In this document: positions 37,448-46,987 of the stretch, one piece after another
Numbering within the stretch: the stretch's first letter is position 1
Layout: each line of letters starts with the position of its first letter
Origin: Fuerstiella sp.
Lineage (GTDB): Bacteria > Planctomycetota > Planctomycetia > Planctomycetales > Planctomycetaceae
Assembly: GCA_029245955.1 (NCBI GenBank)
Contig: JAQWOH010000007.1
Location: 1-64,000 of the forward strand
DNA length: 64,000 bases
Direction of reading: 5' to 3'
Program-made: the position numbers and the translations under genes
Notes under the pieces: model-generated
Told to the model about the DNA's origin: nothing
The model's database searches: none
What the model saw: the letters and a program-made list of their open reading frames with translations, nothing else

Positions 37448-37721
37448 GATGCTTCCAGAGGCAGGGATACTGAGTCGAGGCCACGCACAGTGTGTTGAAA
37501 ACCGCCTCCGTGTGCAAACACTCACCGCAAATCGTCATCTTCGCGTGTCAATGTGGGGCCAGATACGCTGTTGACTTCCGACGGAACACAGCCATGACAA
37601 TATCAGCGCTGATTGCCAACGTATCACGTCGCCTCGCGCTCGTAGCGTCTTCCGCAGAAAAATCAGGAAGGTGTCCGTGCGTAGCGTCACCGCAGATGCC
37701 GCAGGAGTTGTGAGCTTCTAT
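37448..37721. other. Intergenic region
   Basis: About 274 bp upstream of the Nramp-type gene. It should hold that gene's promoter. No hairpin, repeat or coding frame stands out. Confidence 0.35.
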
Positions 37722-38324
37722 CTAATCCCGCTGCGCCGACTTCGCAAATGCGCGGAAATCTTCTTCCACTGCTTCAACCTGATCGACAGGTCCGGTCAGC
37801 TTCAGAAAGTATCCCTGATCCGGCAGGGGAGCGATAATGCCCAGCATTCGCCAGCCATCCTGTGCTTCACGACCAAAGCCAGCGGCGAAACGTCCTTCAA
37901 GATCAATCAATGTGGCGTCGACTCCCGCGACAGTCAGCGTTTCTGTGGCTTCGCCGCGTGACTGCGTCACCTGACCTCTCCAGCGATCAAGGTTGTCTGA
38001 GAGTGAACCACCGGAACGGGAAAGCGTGAGCGTAACATCCGGGCCGGCCTCCGGCATGGCGAACTTGGCTGAGATAATCCCCATCTGAAACTGTGACAGC
38101 GGCATTTCTTCCCATCCCGCCGGAACGGAAAATTTCAGGCCGTCGAAGCCTTTTCGTTCTCCAGGGGCGGTTGCCGCTGCGACGGGCGTTTCTCGACTCA
38201 CGTCAACAGATGAATCTGCTTTCATCACGGGCGGAGTCGATTCGACCGCACCTTCGTCACCACATCCGGGACAAATCTGCAGAGCGAGTATTGATAAAAG
38301 AGCGATCGAAGATTTGGTACGCAT
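37722..38324 (-). CDS. Predicted lipoprotein of unknown function
   Basis: This 200-residue protein has a signal peptide with a lipobox near Cys18 or Cys21 (LALQICPGCG), so it is probably membrane-anchored. A low-complexity linker follows, then a single beta-rich domain (FSVPAGWEEMPL... ending AVEEDFRAFAKSAQ), like many planctomycete exported proteins. No catalytic motif is visible. It lies 31 nt upstream of the M50 protease gene on the same strand and may be co-transcribed with it. Confidence 0.65.
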   Translation of the reverse strand: MRTKSSIALLSILALQICPGCGDEGAVESTPPVMKADSSVDVSRETPVAAATAPGERKGFDGLKFSVPAGWEEMPLSQFQMGIISAKFAMPEAGPDVTLTLSRSGGSLSDNLDRWRGQVTQSRGEATETLTVAGVDATLIDLEGRFAAGFGREAQDGWRMLGIIAPLPDQGYFLKLTGPVDQVEAVEEDFRAFAKSAQRD

Positions 38325-38355
38325 TGGAAATTGCCGGATGTTTCACTGGGTCAGC

Positions 38356-39375
38356 TTAGTTGTGCTGACGACGACTTCTGTACTTGTCGCTGACGCGATT
38401 CAGAATCTGCAACTCCAGACTGCTTAGTGAGTCGCGACCGTTTTGATGAAGTTTTTGCAGAATGTCGTCGACCTGTTGTTCCTCGCTGGGTCGCTCTGCG
38501 TGTTCCTGTGGCATGCGAGCTTCCTCAGGATCCAGTCGCCATTCCTCTCTCACGTCGGTGGACTCCGAAGGGCCATCGGACAAGCTGGATTCCTCATCGA
38601 AGAACTCTATGTCAGGCTCACCGGATCCTTCGGTAATGTCGAAAACGGAGAACTCGTCCGGGGCAGCTGCCAGTTCGTACCACCTCACATTTTCATGCAG
38701 ATGAAGAACGATGACGAATGTGGACAATGCCACCAGTCCGCTGATGTCAAATACAAACCCGGCCAGAATACCGAACATGCCCAGTACCAGTCCAAGTCGA
38801 GCCATAAGGTCTCGACTTTCAATATCCGTAAACCGAGTCGACATGTATGTTCGAAACAGCACTCCACCGTCGAACGGAGTAATCGGCAGCAGGTTGACAA
38901 CGAATAATAACCAGTTGACCATGAAGGCCATTCGCCATGCGGTGTCGCTCAGGGGCTCACCGAAGGGAACGAAAAATCCGGAAAAAGGGCTGAGCAGTGG
39001 AGAGACCTCTGCGGCCGAAAGCGTCATCATGCAACTAAGGGCCAGCAGCAGGTTTATCAAAGGCCCGGCCAGCATCGTTTGAAAATGATCGTGCAGATAA
39101 CCACGGCCAAAGGGCTCCTCAAGTCCACCCAGCGGCCAGAGGTGAATCTCGTCCATCTCGCCTCCGGCTGATCGAGCAACCAGCAAATGGGCGAGTTCAT
39201 GAACCAATACACTGAACAGCAGGATAGCTGTCGCCAGTAATCCCAGCACAAGATTGTCCAGCCGCCAGATGATGGCAATCAAGGCAATCGGGAACAAAAA
39301 GCTGAGTCTGAACCTGGCACCACCCAGTGTTCCAAGCGAAAAACCGAATTTCAGGATTGTATCGGTTGTGTACAT
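38356..39375 (-). CDS. M50 (site-2-type) membrane metalloprotease
   Basis: The protein has 339 residues from ATG 39375 (a GTG seven codons earlier is possible). The zinc motif HELAH lies at about 59-63 within a membrane segment, and the third ligand is in ITPFDGGVLF, which replaces the usual NxxPxxPLDGG. Several more membrane segments follow. The C-terminal third (about 230-339) is soluble, very acidic, and has no PDZ or CBS domain. Site-2 proteases cut transmembrane segments of regulators such as anti-sigma factors; the target is unknown. Confidence 0.82.
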   Translation of the reverse strand: MYTTDTILKFGFSLGTLGGARFRLSFLFPIALIAIIWRLDNLVLGLLATAILLFSVLVHELAHLLVARSAGGEMDEIHLWPLGGLEEPFGRGYLHDHFQTMLAGPLINLLLALSCMMTLSAAEVSPLLSPFSGFFVPFGEPLSDTAWRMAFMVNWLLFVVNLLPITPFDGGVLFRTYMSTRFTDIESRDLMARLGLVLGMFGILAGFVFDISGLVALSTFVIVLHLHENVRWYELAAAPDEFSVFDITEGSGEPDIEFFDEESSLSDGPSESTDVREEWRLDPEEARMPQEHAERPSEEQQVDDILQKLHQNGRDSLSSLELQILNRVSDKYRSRRQHN

Positions 39376-39647
39376 ACGCCGGATTGTAGCGATCACATGC
39401 CCTGATGCGAGACCCCGTATCTCGAATTTTGCAGGTCTGCTGTTCAGAATTCTTTACACCCTGACAGTCGCTGGCACTTCACGCGATAACAGTCCCGCGT
39501 TTGACCGTGCCGCTGGGTTCACTACCATGCTGAGGTGCCGATGGGATGCCTGCGAGCAGAACTGAGCATTTCCGCTGCGGCCTTTTTACCCGGGCAAAAA
39601 TTGACAGAATGGCGTCCCCCGCCCACCCGACACTAAAGGTTGAACTT

Positions 39648-40208
39648 ATGGACCAGGACGAGATCTTACTTGACGCTGAAGAACGCATGGAAAAAGCAGT
39701 CGAACATTTCAGTTCGTCCCTTACGGGAATTCGTACAGGGCGAGCGAATCCGGGGCTGGTCGATTCTATTAAGGTTGACTACTATGGATCCCCTACGCCT
39801 CTTAAGCAGATCGCAAACGTCAGCGTGCCGGAACCTCAGCAAATCATGATTCGACCGTTTGACGTGTCGAGTCTCGACGAAATCGCGAAGGCCATTCAAA
39901 ACAGTGACCTGGGGATGGCGCCCAACAACGATGGTCGCGTTGTTCGTCTGAACGTTCCCCCCCTGTCGACGGAACGAAGACAACAGCTAGCCAGTCGCGT
40001 CAAGGAATTGGCGGAGGAAGGGCGTGTCTCCATCCGTAATATTCGCCGGGACGCAAACAAGCACGCAGACCAGGCACAAAAAGACAAGACCATGTCCGAA
40101 GACGATCGTGATCATACGAAGGACAAGGTGCAGGAATTAACCAAGAAGTTCGAGGGGACTATCAATTCCGGCGCCACGGCCAAAGAAAAAGAAGTGATGG
40201 ACGACTGA
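39648..40208 (+). CDS. frr: Ribosome recycling factor
   Basis: The protein has 186 residues from ATG 39648, chosen for AAAGG 8 nt upstream and for the normal family length; the frame extends 34 codons further without homology. It frees ribosomes after termination together with EF-G. Motifs match: SLTGIRTGRANPGLVD near the N-terminus, YYGSPTPLKQIANVSVPEP in the middle, and IRNIRRDANKHADQAQKDK near the C-terminus. It is a single core gene between two membrane-associated minus-strand genes and nadC. Confidence 0.95.
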   Translation: MDQDEILLDAEERMEKAVEHFSSSLTGIRTGRANPGLVDSIKVDYYGSPTPLKQIANVSVPEPQQIMIRPFDVSSLDEIAKAIQNSDLGMAPNNDGRVVRLNVPPLSTERRQQLASRVKELAEEGRVSIRNIRRDANKHADQAQKDKTMSEDDRDHTKDKVQELTKKFEGTINSGATAKEKEVMDD

Positions 40209-40224
40209 GTCAGGCAGGCCCTTA

Positions 40225-41136
40225 CTACAACCAGTCATAGCCAAAGTCCAGGGACGGAGCCGAGTGTGTCAGCGCGCCGACACTAATTCTGTCGACCCCC
40301 GTTCCGGCAATACAGCCAACCGTTTCCAGGTTCACTCCGCCGGATGCTTCAAGAAGCGTCCGGGGAGACCGTTTGTCTCGCAGCATAACTGCCGTCTGCA
40401 ACTGTGCCGGCTTCATATTGTCCAGCAAAACAATTTCCGGCTGCTCTGCCAGTGCGTCGCGCAACTGATCAAGAGTATCGACCTCTACTTCCACAGGCAG
40501 GTCGAGAGCCTGTATCTGCAGCCAGGCGCGGGCGGTTGCCACGGCGTCTGCGACGGAGCCACTGCCGCGAGCGGCCAGATGATTGTCCTTGATCAGCATA
40601 CCGTCAAAGAGTCCCATGCGGTGATTGCTGCCGCCACCGCACCGGACCGCGTATTTATGAAGCAGTCGGAATCCTGGCAGCGTCTTGCGCGTATCCAGAA
40701 TCACCGCACGGCTTCCGTGAATACGCTGCACGAATCGAGCCGTCATTGACGCAACACCACTTAAGTGTATCACAAAATTCAGGACGACTCGTTCACCCGT
40801 CAGCAGCAGACTGACAGGGCCGGCAACAGTGGCGACAGGCGTGCCCGGTTCCACTCTTTCGCCGTCACTGACATGTGACGTGACCTGAATAGTATCTGCA
40901 GGAATCTGCTGCCTCTCACAAAGTGCTGCATAAACACGCTTGATCAGGACAGTGCCGCCCAGAACCCCGTTTTCTCGAGCTACAAGTTTTACAACGGCTG
41001 TTGCGTTCGATGGCACGGTCGCCTGGCAGGTCAGATCACCGCGATCCTCCAGATCTTCTGCAAGGGCCAGATGGATAAGCTTGTCAGCAGATGCCAATGC
41101 TGCTGTCGAAATATCCACTGTCGTCATCGGTTGCAT
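40225..41136 (-). CDS. nadC: Nicotinate-nucleotide pyrophosphorylase
   Basis: This 303-residue quinolinate phosphoribosyltransferase makes nicotinate mononucleotide from quinolinate and PRPP in de novo NAD synthesis. Diagnostic stretches are EDLEDRGDLTCQA at the N-terminus, ILDTRKTLPGFRLLHKYAV with the substrate-binding Thr-Arg-Lys-Thr, the GGSNHRMGLFDGMLIKDNH site, and EASGGVNLETV near the end. Length fits. Either of two ATGs at the start (MQPMTT) could serve. No nadA or nadB lies nearby. The gene is convergent with frr, 16 bp apart. Confidence 0.95.
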   Translation of the reverse strand: MQPMTTVDISTAALASADKLIHLALAEDLEDRGDLTCQATVPSNATAVVKLVARENGVLGGTVLIKRVYAALCERQQIPADTIQVTSHVSDGERVEPGTPVATVAGPVSLLLTGERVVLNFVIHLSGVASMTARFVQRIHGSRAVILDTRKTLPGFRLLHKYAVRCGGGSNHRMGLFDGMLIKDNHLAARGSGSVADAVATARAWLQIQALDLPVEVEVDTLDQLRDALAEQPEIVLLDNMKPAQLQTAVMLRDKRSPRTLLEASGGVNLETVGCIAGTGVDRISVGALTHSAPSLDFGYDWL

Positions 41137-41399
41137 TCTGCTTCGTTTGTAATCGAGCGTCTCTGAGCTCTTTCCCGAGTGATCTTGCTGCCCGTCATTG
41201 TAGAGTGTTTGCCGGGGACTTCCTAATTGTCTGACTTTCGCGGGTATGGTTAATAATGACTATCCAGAACGATATTCCGACACGCCGGTTTTCTATGCAA
41301 ATGCCTGAATGTCTGCTCGTTTAAACGCATGTCCAGCGGACTGCGCGTCGGACGCAGGATTCTCGCAGATTCTGAATAACCGTTGAACTGTGATGGAAG

Positions 41400-42854
41400 T
41401 CACGCCAGCACACCCGTCGCGACCTCGCCGTAGACATCGGTCAATCTGAATTCACGACCGTTGTGAGGCCATGTCAGACGCGTATGATCCAGTCCCAGCA
41501 GGTGCAGCAGAGTTGCGTGCAGGTCATGGATCGTGCAGCGGTTCTCTGTCGCGTAGTAACCGTACTCGTCCGTGCTGCCATAGCGGAATCCCTGCCTGAC
41601 GCCGGCACCGGCCATCCACATGGTGAATCCTTCCGTGTGATGATCGCGACCAAACTCAGCGTTGCCGACCTGCACTGTCGGAGTTCTGCCGAATTCTCCC
41701 CCCCACAGCACAAGTGTGTCTTCCAGAAGCCCTCGCTGTTTCAGATCGGTCAGTAATCCGGTGATCGGTTTGTCAATCTGCCGGACATTCATGGAATGGC
41801 CTCTGACAAGGTGCGAATGCTGATCCCACTGTTCGTTGTTGAAGGGCAGTGAATTTGCATGACTGACCTGAATAAAACGCACACCTCGTTCCGCAAATCG
41901 ACGGGCCAGCAGGCACTCTCGGCCGAAGTTCTCCGTCACAGGATCGTCCAGTCCGTATAACGCCTGAGTCGTCCGGGACTCCGCCGACATGTCAGTAGCC
42001 TCCGGCGCTGCTGTTTGCATGCGAAAGGCAAGCTCGAATGACTCCAGTCTGGCGTCAAGTTCCGAATCGCCGGAACTGCGTTGCGAGTGCAGTCTGCGCA
42101 GCAGATCCAGCTGCAGTCGCTGCTGAGCAGGTGAGCGGCGTTCATTACGCAGGGACTCGAACGTCGCATCCCTCGCTGCGGAATTCGGATATCCGGGCGT
42201 TCCCAGGGCAACCCCCGCGTGTATGGCGGGCAGAAATGCTGAACCGAAATTGTTGACTCCACCGTGCAGCGATGTTGGACAGATTGTGATGAATGACGGC
42301 AGATTCTGATTTTCGGTTCCCAGACCATAACTTATCCATGAACCGACACTCGGCCGCAGTTGAGCTTCGTCGCCGGTGTGCAGCTTCATGCAGGCTCCGC
42401 CGTGCGAAACATTTGTTTCGCACAGCGAATGGATCATGCACACATCGTCGGCGACTTCGGGCAGGTGCTGCCAGAGTTCACTCATTGGAAGTCCGGAATC
42501 GCCACACGGGCGAAAACGCCACGGACTGCCCTGCAGATGACCGCGTTGGGCGAAAGTGACGCGTGATCCGGAAAAGGGCAGCTGCTGTCCACTGTCTCTG
42601 GTCAGCACAGGCTTCGGGTCAAACAAATCGATGTGTGACGGACCACCGTGCATAAACAGAAAAATGATCCGCTTCGCTTTCGGAGGGACCTTTGGTTCCT
42701 GCGGAAACAAGGGACCACCAACTGTCACGCTGTCGGCTGATGTCTCTGCCATCAGGCTGTGGAATGCCATGCCACCGAATCCAAGTGCGACGCGATTCAG
42801 AGCGTTTCTTCGGGTTAAATGCGAACTGCTTCTATTCCACATAGACAAACTCAC
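41400..42854 (-). CDS. DUF1501 protein with Tat signal
   Basis: This 484-residue paralogue of the gene at 33759 has the same layout. Twin arginines in LTRRNALNRVALGFGGMAF show Tat export; LFMHGGPSHIDLFDPKP and the distal LWGGEFGRT and GRDHHTEG follow. It overlaps the upstream cytochrome/DUF1549/DUF1553 gene by 23 bp and is its partner. As in the other copies, no formylglycine motif exists, so it is not a sulfatase by the known mechanism. Confidence 0.88.
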   Translation of the reverse strand: MSLSMWNRSSSHLTRRNALNRVALGFGGMAFHSLMAETSADSVTVGGPLFPQEPKVPPKAKRIIFLFMHGGPSHIDLFDPKPVLTRDSGQQLPFSGSRVTFAQRGHLQGSPWRFRPCGDSGLPMSELWQHLPEVADDVCMIHSLCETNVSHGGACMKLHTGDEAQLRPSVGSWISYGLGTENQNLPSFITICPTSLHGGVNNFGSAFLPAIHAGVALGTPGYPNSAARDATFESLRNERRSPAQQRLQLDLLRRLHSQRSSGDSELDARLESFELAFRMQTAAPEATDMSAESRTTQALYGLDDPVTENFGRECLLARRFAERGVRFIQVSHANSLPFNNEQWDQHSHLVRGHSMNVRQIDKPITGLLTDLKQRGLLEDTLVLWGGEFGRTPTVQVGNAEFGRDHHTEGFTMWMAGAGVRQGFRYGSTDEYGYYATENRCTIHDLHATLLHLLGLDHTRLTWPHNGREFRLTDVYGEVATGVLA

Positions 42855-45513
42855 CTGACAGCATCAGCGTGTGACAGAGTGCGGCCCATGCTTCCTGTTC
42901 GGAAGTATTCGCATCGATCGCTTCAGAAAACGTTGTGACAAAATCCCATGCGAATTCCTTCTCAGTTGTACTCGGAACCCGATTAAACAGACGTGAATAG
43001 ATTTCGTTTATAACGGTGAGTTCAGTGAGTTCGGACTTTGCATCCAGGACCGACGCCGCAAATCGCTGAGCCTGGTCCATCAGAAACGGATCGTTCATCA
43101 TCAGCAATGCCTGAGTCGGTACTGTTGTCATTTCACGCCGGCCGATTGAAGTTGTTGAATTGGGGAAATCGAATGCCGTGAAAAAGCGATAGGTATTGGA
43201 GCGAATCACCGGCAGGTAGACAGAACGCTTATCAGAGTTGCGATGCAGATCTTCGTTGTTTCGCAGATCTTCCGGCGACGGGTCCTGGGATTTGACGCCA
43301 CCAAGATATTCGGCCGAAGTAACGTCGAGCCGGCCGGCGTGAAAAAGCAGAGTGTCGCGGATGACTTCCGCATCCATCCGTCGTCGTGCATAGCCGGCAA
43401 ACAGGGAGTTGGGTTCCGTCGCAGTTCGCTGTCTATAAGTTGCCGAATTCAGAATTCGGCGATGAAGTGCTTTCAGAGACCAGTTGTCTTCAATCAGTCT
43501 CAGCGCCAGCCAGTCCAGCAGTTCCGGGTGTGTGGGTAATTCGCCCTGAAGACCGAAATTATTGGCCGATGGCACGATAGCTCGGCCGAAATGCCATTGC
43601 CACACTCGATTTACGATAACGCGAGCCAGTTGTCGACCTGCTCCGTTCTGTGAATCAGTGATCCAGTGCGCCAGCTGCAGTCTACCGCTGTCCGCTGCAT
43701 CAATTGGGTGGTTAAGGTCGGTTGTTTCGCTGTCTACGCCGGAAGCGAGCAGTGGAAATCCCCGCTGCACGATCTCACCCAGGGAAAGGTGGTTGCCGCG
43801 CATATGCAGCTTTACGTCGTGAGGTTCACCTTCCGCGACGGCCATGACTCGGGCGGGCTCAGGAGCGTTTTCTGCGAGAGCGTTCAGTTGTGTTTTGGTG
43901 TGATCAATGTCGGCCAGGACGTGCTCCCAATCAGCACCACCCACACGGATCAGTCGAATGCTGTCGATGTGAGACATGACAGGTTCTGATTCGAACCGGA
44001 TCGTGTTGTTACCGGTGAGAAATGCAAATGTCCCTTCCGAAATCCACTTTTGATGCTGGGGCATCCAGCCACCTGTTGTCTGGTTCACTGCTGTTTCGTT
44101 GACGGTGCGACCGTTGATGGAAAGTATTCCGGGCCGAGCACTCAGAGCTGCGTAACGAAACTGAAACAGGTATTTCGAAGGCACCTTGATCGCGACGTCC
44201 CATTCCACCCACGTCTTCTGTGCCCCCGGGTCGCTGATAATACCGATACCTTCGCCGTATCCGGTTTTCAGTCTTGCCGCATTGCCACGTTGGAACTGCT
44301 CGGCCTGCCTGAACAGAATTTCGTTTCCGTTTTCGGTGAGTTTTTGTTCCAGCTTCTGCAGCGTGGCCTGCAGTTCGGTGACCTGCTGATCGTGCCGCAT
44401 TTTTGCCGTCAGAAAAGTATCTGTTTCCAGAGCGCGATCTTCCATTCTGGTGCTGTGCAGAATGCCAGCCAGAGCGTAATAATCGTCTGCCGGGATCGGG
44501 TCGAACTTGTGATCATGGCATCGGGCACAGGCGAGGGTGAATCCCAGCAGGGCTTTACCGATCGTGTCAATCTGTTCGTCGACCATGTCCGCCTGCTTTT
44601 TTGCGGGGTCCTTCTCCGCAAGAATCTTGGTACCGATCGCCAGAAACGCAGTTGCCGTGATTCCCTCATTTCTTCGCGCGTCGCTGTCCAGTAAATCGCC
44701 GGCGAGCTGTTCCTGTACGAACTGATCAAAGGGAATGTCGGCGTCGAATGCGTCAATAACGTAATTGCGGTATCGCCATGCAAGCGGGTAAGCATGGTTC
44801 TCGTCACTGCCATTTGAGTCCGCATAACGAACCACATCCAGCCAGTGCCGTCCCCAGCGCTGTCCGTACAGAGGTGACTCAAGCAGTTCGTCGATCACCT
44901 TAGTCCAGGCATCGGGAGATTGCGAGTTCTGAAAATCCTGCACCTGCTGCGGCGTTGGCGGCAGGCCAATCAGGTCAATGTAGATTCGGCGAATCAGCGT
45001 GCGACGATCGGAGGTGGTCGGCACCACGCCTGCGGCCTCGATGGGGTTGAGGATAAAGCGATCCAAAGGCTGTCGGCTCCACTTTGAGTCTCTGACTGGC
45101 GGCAGTTCGTGGTCTTCCGGTGGAAGAAACGCCCAGTGAGTTGTCCACTTTGCACCGTCGTTGATCCACCGTGTCACCAGTTGAATCTCTGCAGTGGAAA
45201 GACCGGCTCCTGCTTCACGGGGAGGCATGCGAGTTTCGTCTTTCGCGACAATTCGCCGCAGAAGTTCACTCTTTTGCGGTGAGCCCGGCACGATGGCCGT
45301 ACGGCCTGAATCCTGTGCTGTTGTCGCATTCGTCTTATCGTCCAGTCGCAGTGCTGCCTGACGCTGCTCGGCATCCGGCCCATGACATTCCAGACAATGC
45401 CGAGCGAAAAGTTTCTGAACCTGCAGATGAGTCTTCCCGGTCGCCGTCGATTCTGCAAGGCCGGAAGCTCCGCCCCAGTTGCTGATCATGATAGCAATAA
45501 TGAATGGTCGCAT
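42832..45513 (-). CDS. Planctomycete cytochrome (PSCyt1)/DUF1549/DUF1553 protein
   Basis: The protein has 893 residues from ATG 45513 (the frame opens 16 codons earlier). The signal peptide RPFIIAIMISNWGGASG is followed by the haem motif CLECH (Cys40-His44), then DUF1549 (WLDVVRYADSNG; CARCHDHKFDPI), a beta-rich middle part (about 370-540) with no LamG look, and DUF1553 (ARVIVNRVWQWHFGRAIV). Shorter than the copy at 30533, mainly because the LamG-like domain is missing. It overlaps its DUF1501 partner, so the two are translationally coupled. Confidence 0.88.
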   Translation of the reverse strand: MRPFIIAIMISNWGGASGLAESTATGKTHLQVQKLFARHCLECHGPDAEQRQAALRLDDKTNATTAQDSGRTAIVPGSPQKSELLRRIVAKDETRMPPREAGAGLSTAEIQLVTRWINDGAKWTTHWAFLPPEDHELPPVRDSKWSRQPLDRFILNPIEAAGVVPTTSDRRTLIRRIYIDLIGLPPTPQQVQDFQNSQSPDAWTKVIDELLESPLYGQRWGRHWLDVVRYADSNGSDENHAYPLAWRYRNYVIDAFDADIPFDQFVQEQLAGDLLDSDARRNEGITATAFLAIGTKILAEKDPAKKQADMVDEQIDTIGKALLGFTLACARCHDHKFDPIPADDYYALAGILHSTRMEDRALETDTFLTAKMRHDQQVTELQATLQKLEQKLTENGNEILFRQAEQFQRGNAARLKTGYGEGIGIISDPGAQKTWVEWDVAIKVPSKYLFQFRYAALSARPGILSINGRTVNETAVNQTTGGWMPQHQKWISEGTFAFLTGNNTIRFESEPVMSHIDSIRLIRVGGADWEHVLADIDHTKTQLNALAENAPEPARVMAVAEGEPHDVKLHMRGNHLSLGEIVQRGFPLLASGVDSETTDLNHPIDAADSGRLQLAHWITDSQNGAGRQLARVIVNRVWQWHFGRAIVPSANNFGLQGELPTHPELLDWLALRLIEDNWSLKALHRRILNSATYRQRTATEPNSLFAGYARRRMDAEVIRDTLLFHAGRLDVTSAEYLGGVKSQDPSPEDLRNNEDLHRNSDKRSVYLPVIRSNTYRFFTAFDFPNSTTSIGRREMTTVPTQALLMMNDPFLMDQAQRFAASVLDAKSELTELTVINEIYSRLFNRVPSTTEKEFAWDFVTTFSEAIDANTSEQEAWAALCHTLMLSGEFVYVE

Positions 45514-45649
45514 GACAACGCAGACCTGAAAGCATATGAAGCAGACTCGTGTTACGAACACCGCAATATATCCTGGCAGCTGCCTTCCGTCGAAGCACTG
45601 TGTCGAAGTTCATCTGCCGCAGGACTATTGCTGGCCAGCTCTGCGTACT

Positions 45650-46312
45650 CTATTGCAGGCGACCGGAGAACAGTGCCACACACCCAGCGACCCTTACAGC
45701 AACATCGTCAAAACGATCGTGCAGCGATTGTTCCGGTTCTTTAAGGCTGTCCGCTGAGTTCGGGAAAATCCTCTTCCCGCTGTAGACCTTCATCAGATGC
45801 ACTGCCGCCCGGTTCTTGCGGACGCCGCGGTGCAGGATAGTCGAACTGAAAATTGTTGCTCCGGAATTCATGAATTGTCGCAGATGGTCGAATGCGACGG
45901 CTTTTTCAGTGATCGATCCGGGCAGGCAGCGCAGCAGGTAATTGATACCGACAGAGTCAAATGTTTGGACGTCGGCGGCCACGGGCCTTGAAATATTCTG
46001 TCTGTAGGTTTCCGGGGAGTAACGAGATATTCGCTGCGATGCACACTCAAGCGTGTTCGGATTCAGAACCATGAGAGCAACTCGCGGCGACTTCGAAGGA
46101 AAACAGCAGCGATCCAGGAAATACTCTGTGCTCACTCCGACATCCAGATGATTGTCGGTAACCCAGTGGTTGTAGTGCCGCCGAATCTGCCCGGACGGGC
46201 ATCTCCAGATACATCGGTTTGAGATTCCCCGGACAAGAACGTTGTAGACAGAAAGTGTTCTCTTCGTGTATACAGCCTGACCGGCCGCGACCTGCTCAAC
46301 AGTGGGTTTCAT
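45650..46312 (-). CDS. Methyltransferase-like protein with degraded SAM motifs
   Basis: The protein has 220 residues from ATG 46312. The overall sequence follows a class I methyltransferase family (AGQAVYTKRTLSVYNVLV, then HLDVGVSTEYFLDRC, then SVGINYLLRCLPGSI, and C-terminal GCVALFSGR). But motif I, normally DVGxGxG, reads Asp57-Val-Gly-Val-Ser61-Thr-Glu63. The motif II acidic residue is Val82 in ALMVLNPN. Both changes should weaken SAM binding. The frame is otherwise full length, so the gene may be newly inactive or changed in role. It probably arrived by transfer and lies beside a frameshifted remnant. Confidence 0.7.
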   Translation of the reverse strand: MKPTVEQVAAGQAVYTKRTLSVYNVLVRGISNRCIWRCPSGQIRRHYNHWVTDNHLDVGVSTEYFLDRCCFPSKSPRVALMVLNPNTLECASQRISRYSPETYRQNISRPVAADVQTFDSVGINYLLRCLPGSITEKAVAFDHLRQFMNSGATIFSSTILHRGVRKNRAAVHLMKVYSGKRIFPNSADSLKEPEQSLHDRFDDVAVRVAGCVALFSGRLQ

Positions 46313-46493
46313 CAGATGTGGAAGTTTCAATTGGAGTGGCCGTTCTCCTGACTGGCGAAGGTGACGGGATCGAATCAGCGGCGGTCTTTTACAGCATCTG
46401 CAAAGTCCGTCAGATACCCGGCTCTGACAATGTCACTAATGAACGGATCCGCATGCGACCATGTGAACACCGGCCCCATGAACCCCGGTTCTC

Positions 46494-46885
46494 TCACTTA
46501 GGTTGGTACTGAAATCGGGGTAAGGTCATCACATGGACGTCCCGGCAGCACGATGTCACGCCGCCATTCGAGATGACCGAGAAGGGTTTTTCGTATTCCT
46601 GACAGTTGCCAGATTCAGACTGAAAGAAATTCTTCGTGTGCCTCCAGTCCAGCTCCGACTTACAGTGGAACGTCAGCCACTTGCGCGGGTTGAATTCCTG
46701 GCAGGGATGTATGTCGACACTGCCGGCCTGGTCGTTATTAACTCTCGTAAATCCACATTCGCCGCAACTCGGTCCAGGTATTCGTCGAATGTCAGCTTCT
46801 CCTGTACCTCCATGTCGTTCACCGTACGACAGTTGATATCCAGAGTGTCGACGATGCCAAACAGTTCGCAGAATGTCTCGCACAC
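46494..46885 (-). pseudogene. Probable frameshifted gene remnant
   Basis: Two minus-strand frames look like consecutive parts of one protein. The first runs from about 46885 to 46690 (CETFCELFGIVDTLDINC, then KLTFDEYLDRVAANVDLREL) and stops at 46673. The second continues in another frame from about 46690 (FNPRKWLTFHCKSELDW) to a stop at 46494. Joining them near 46690 gives about 130 residues without gaps. No family is recognised. The rest of 46313-46987 holds nothing else I can support. Confidence 0.35.
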
Positions 46886-46987
46886 GTTAGAGTTACATGG
46901 CGTCGCACTGGTTTTCCGTGGTTTGCGGAGGAACGGTCGTGTCCTGCCTGCTGGCCATCACCATTTTTGCGAAGGGCTGATCTGTCG

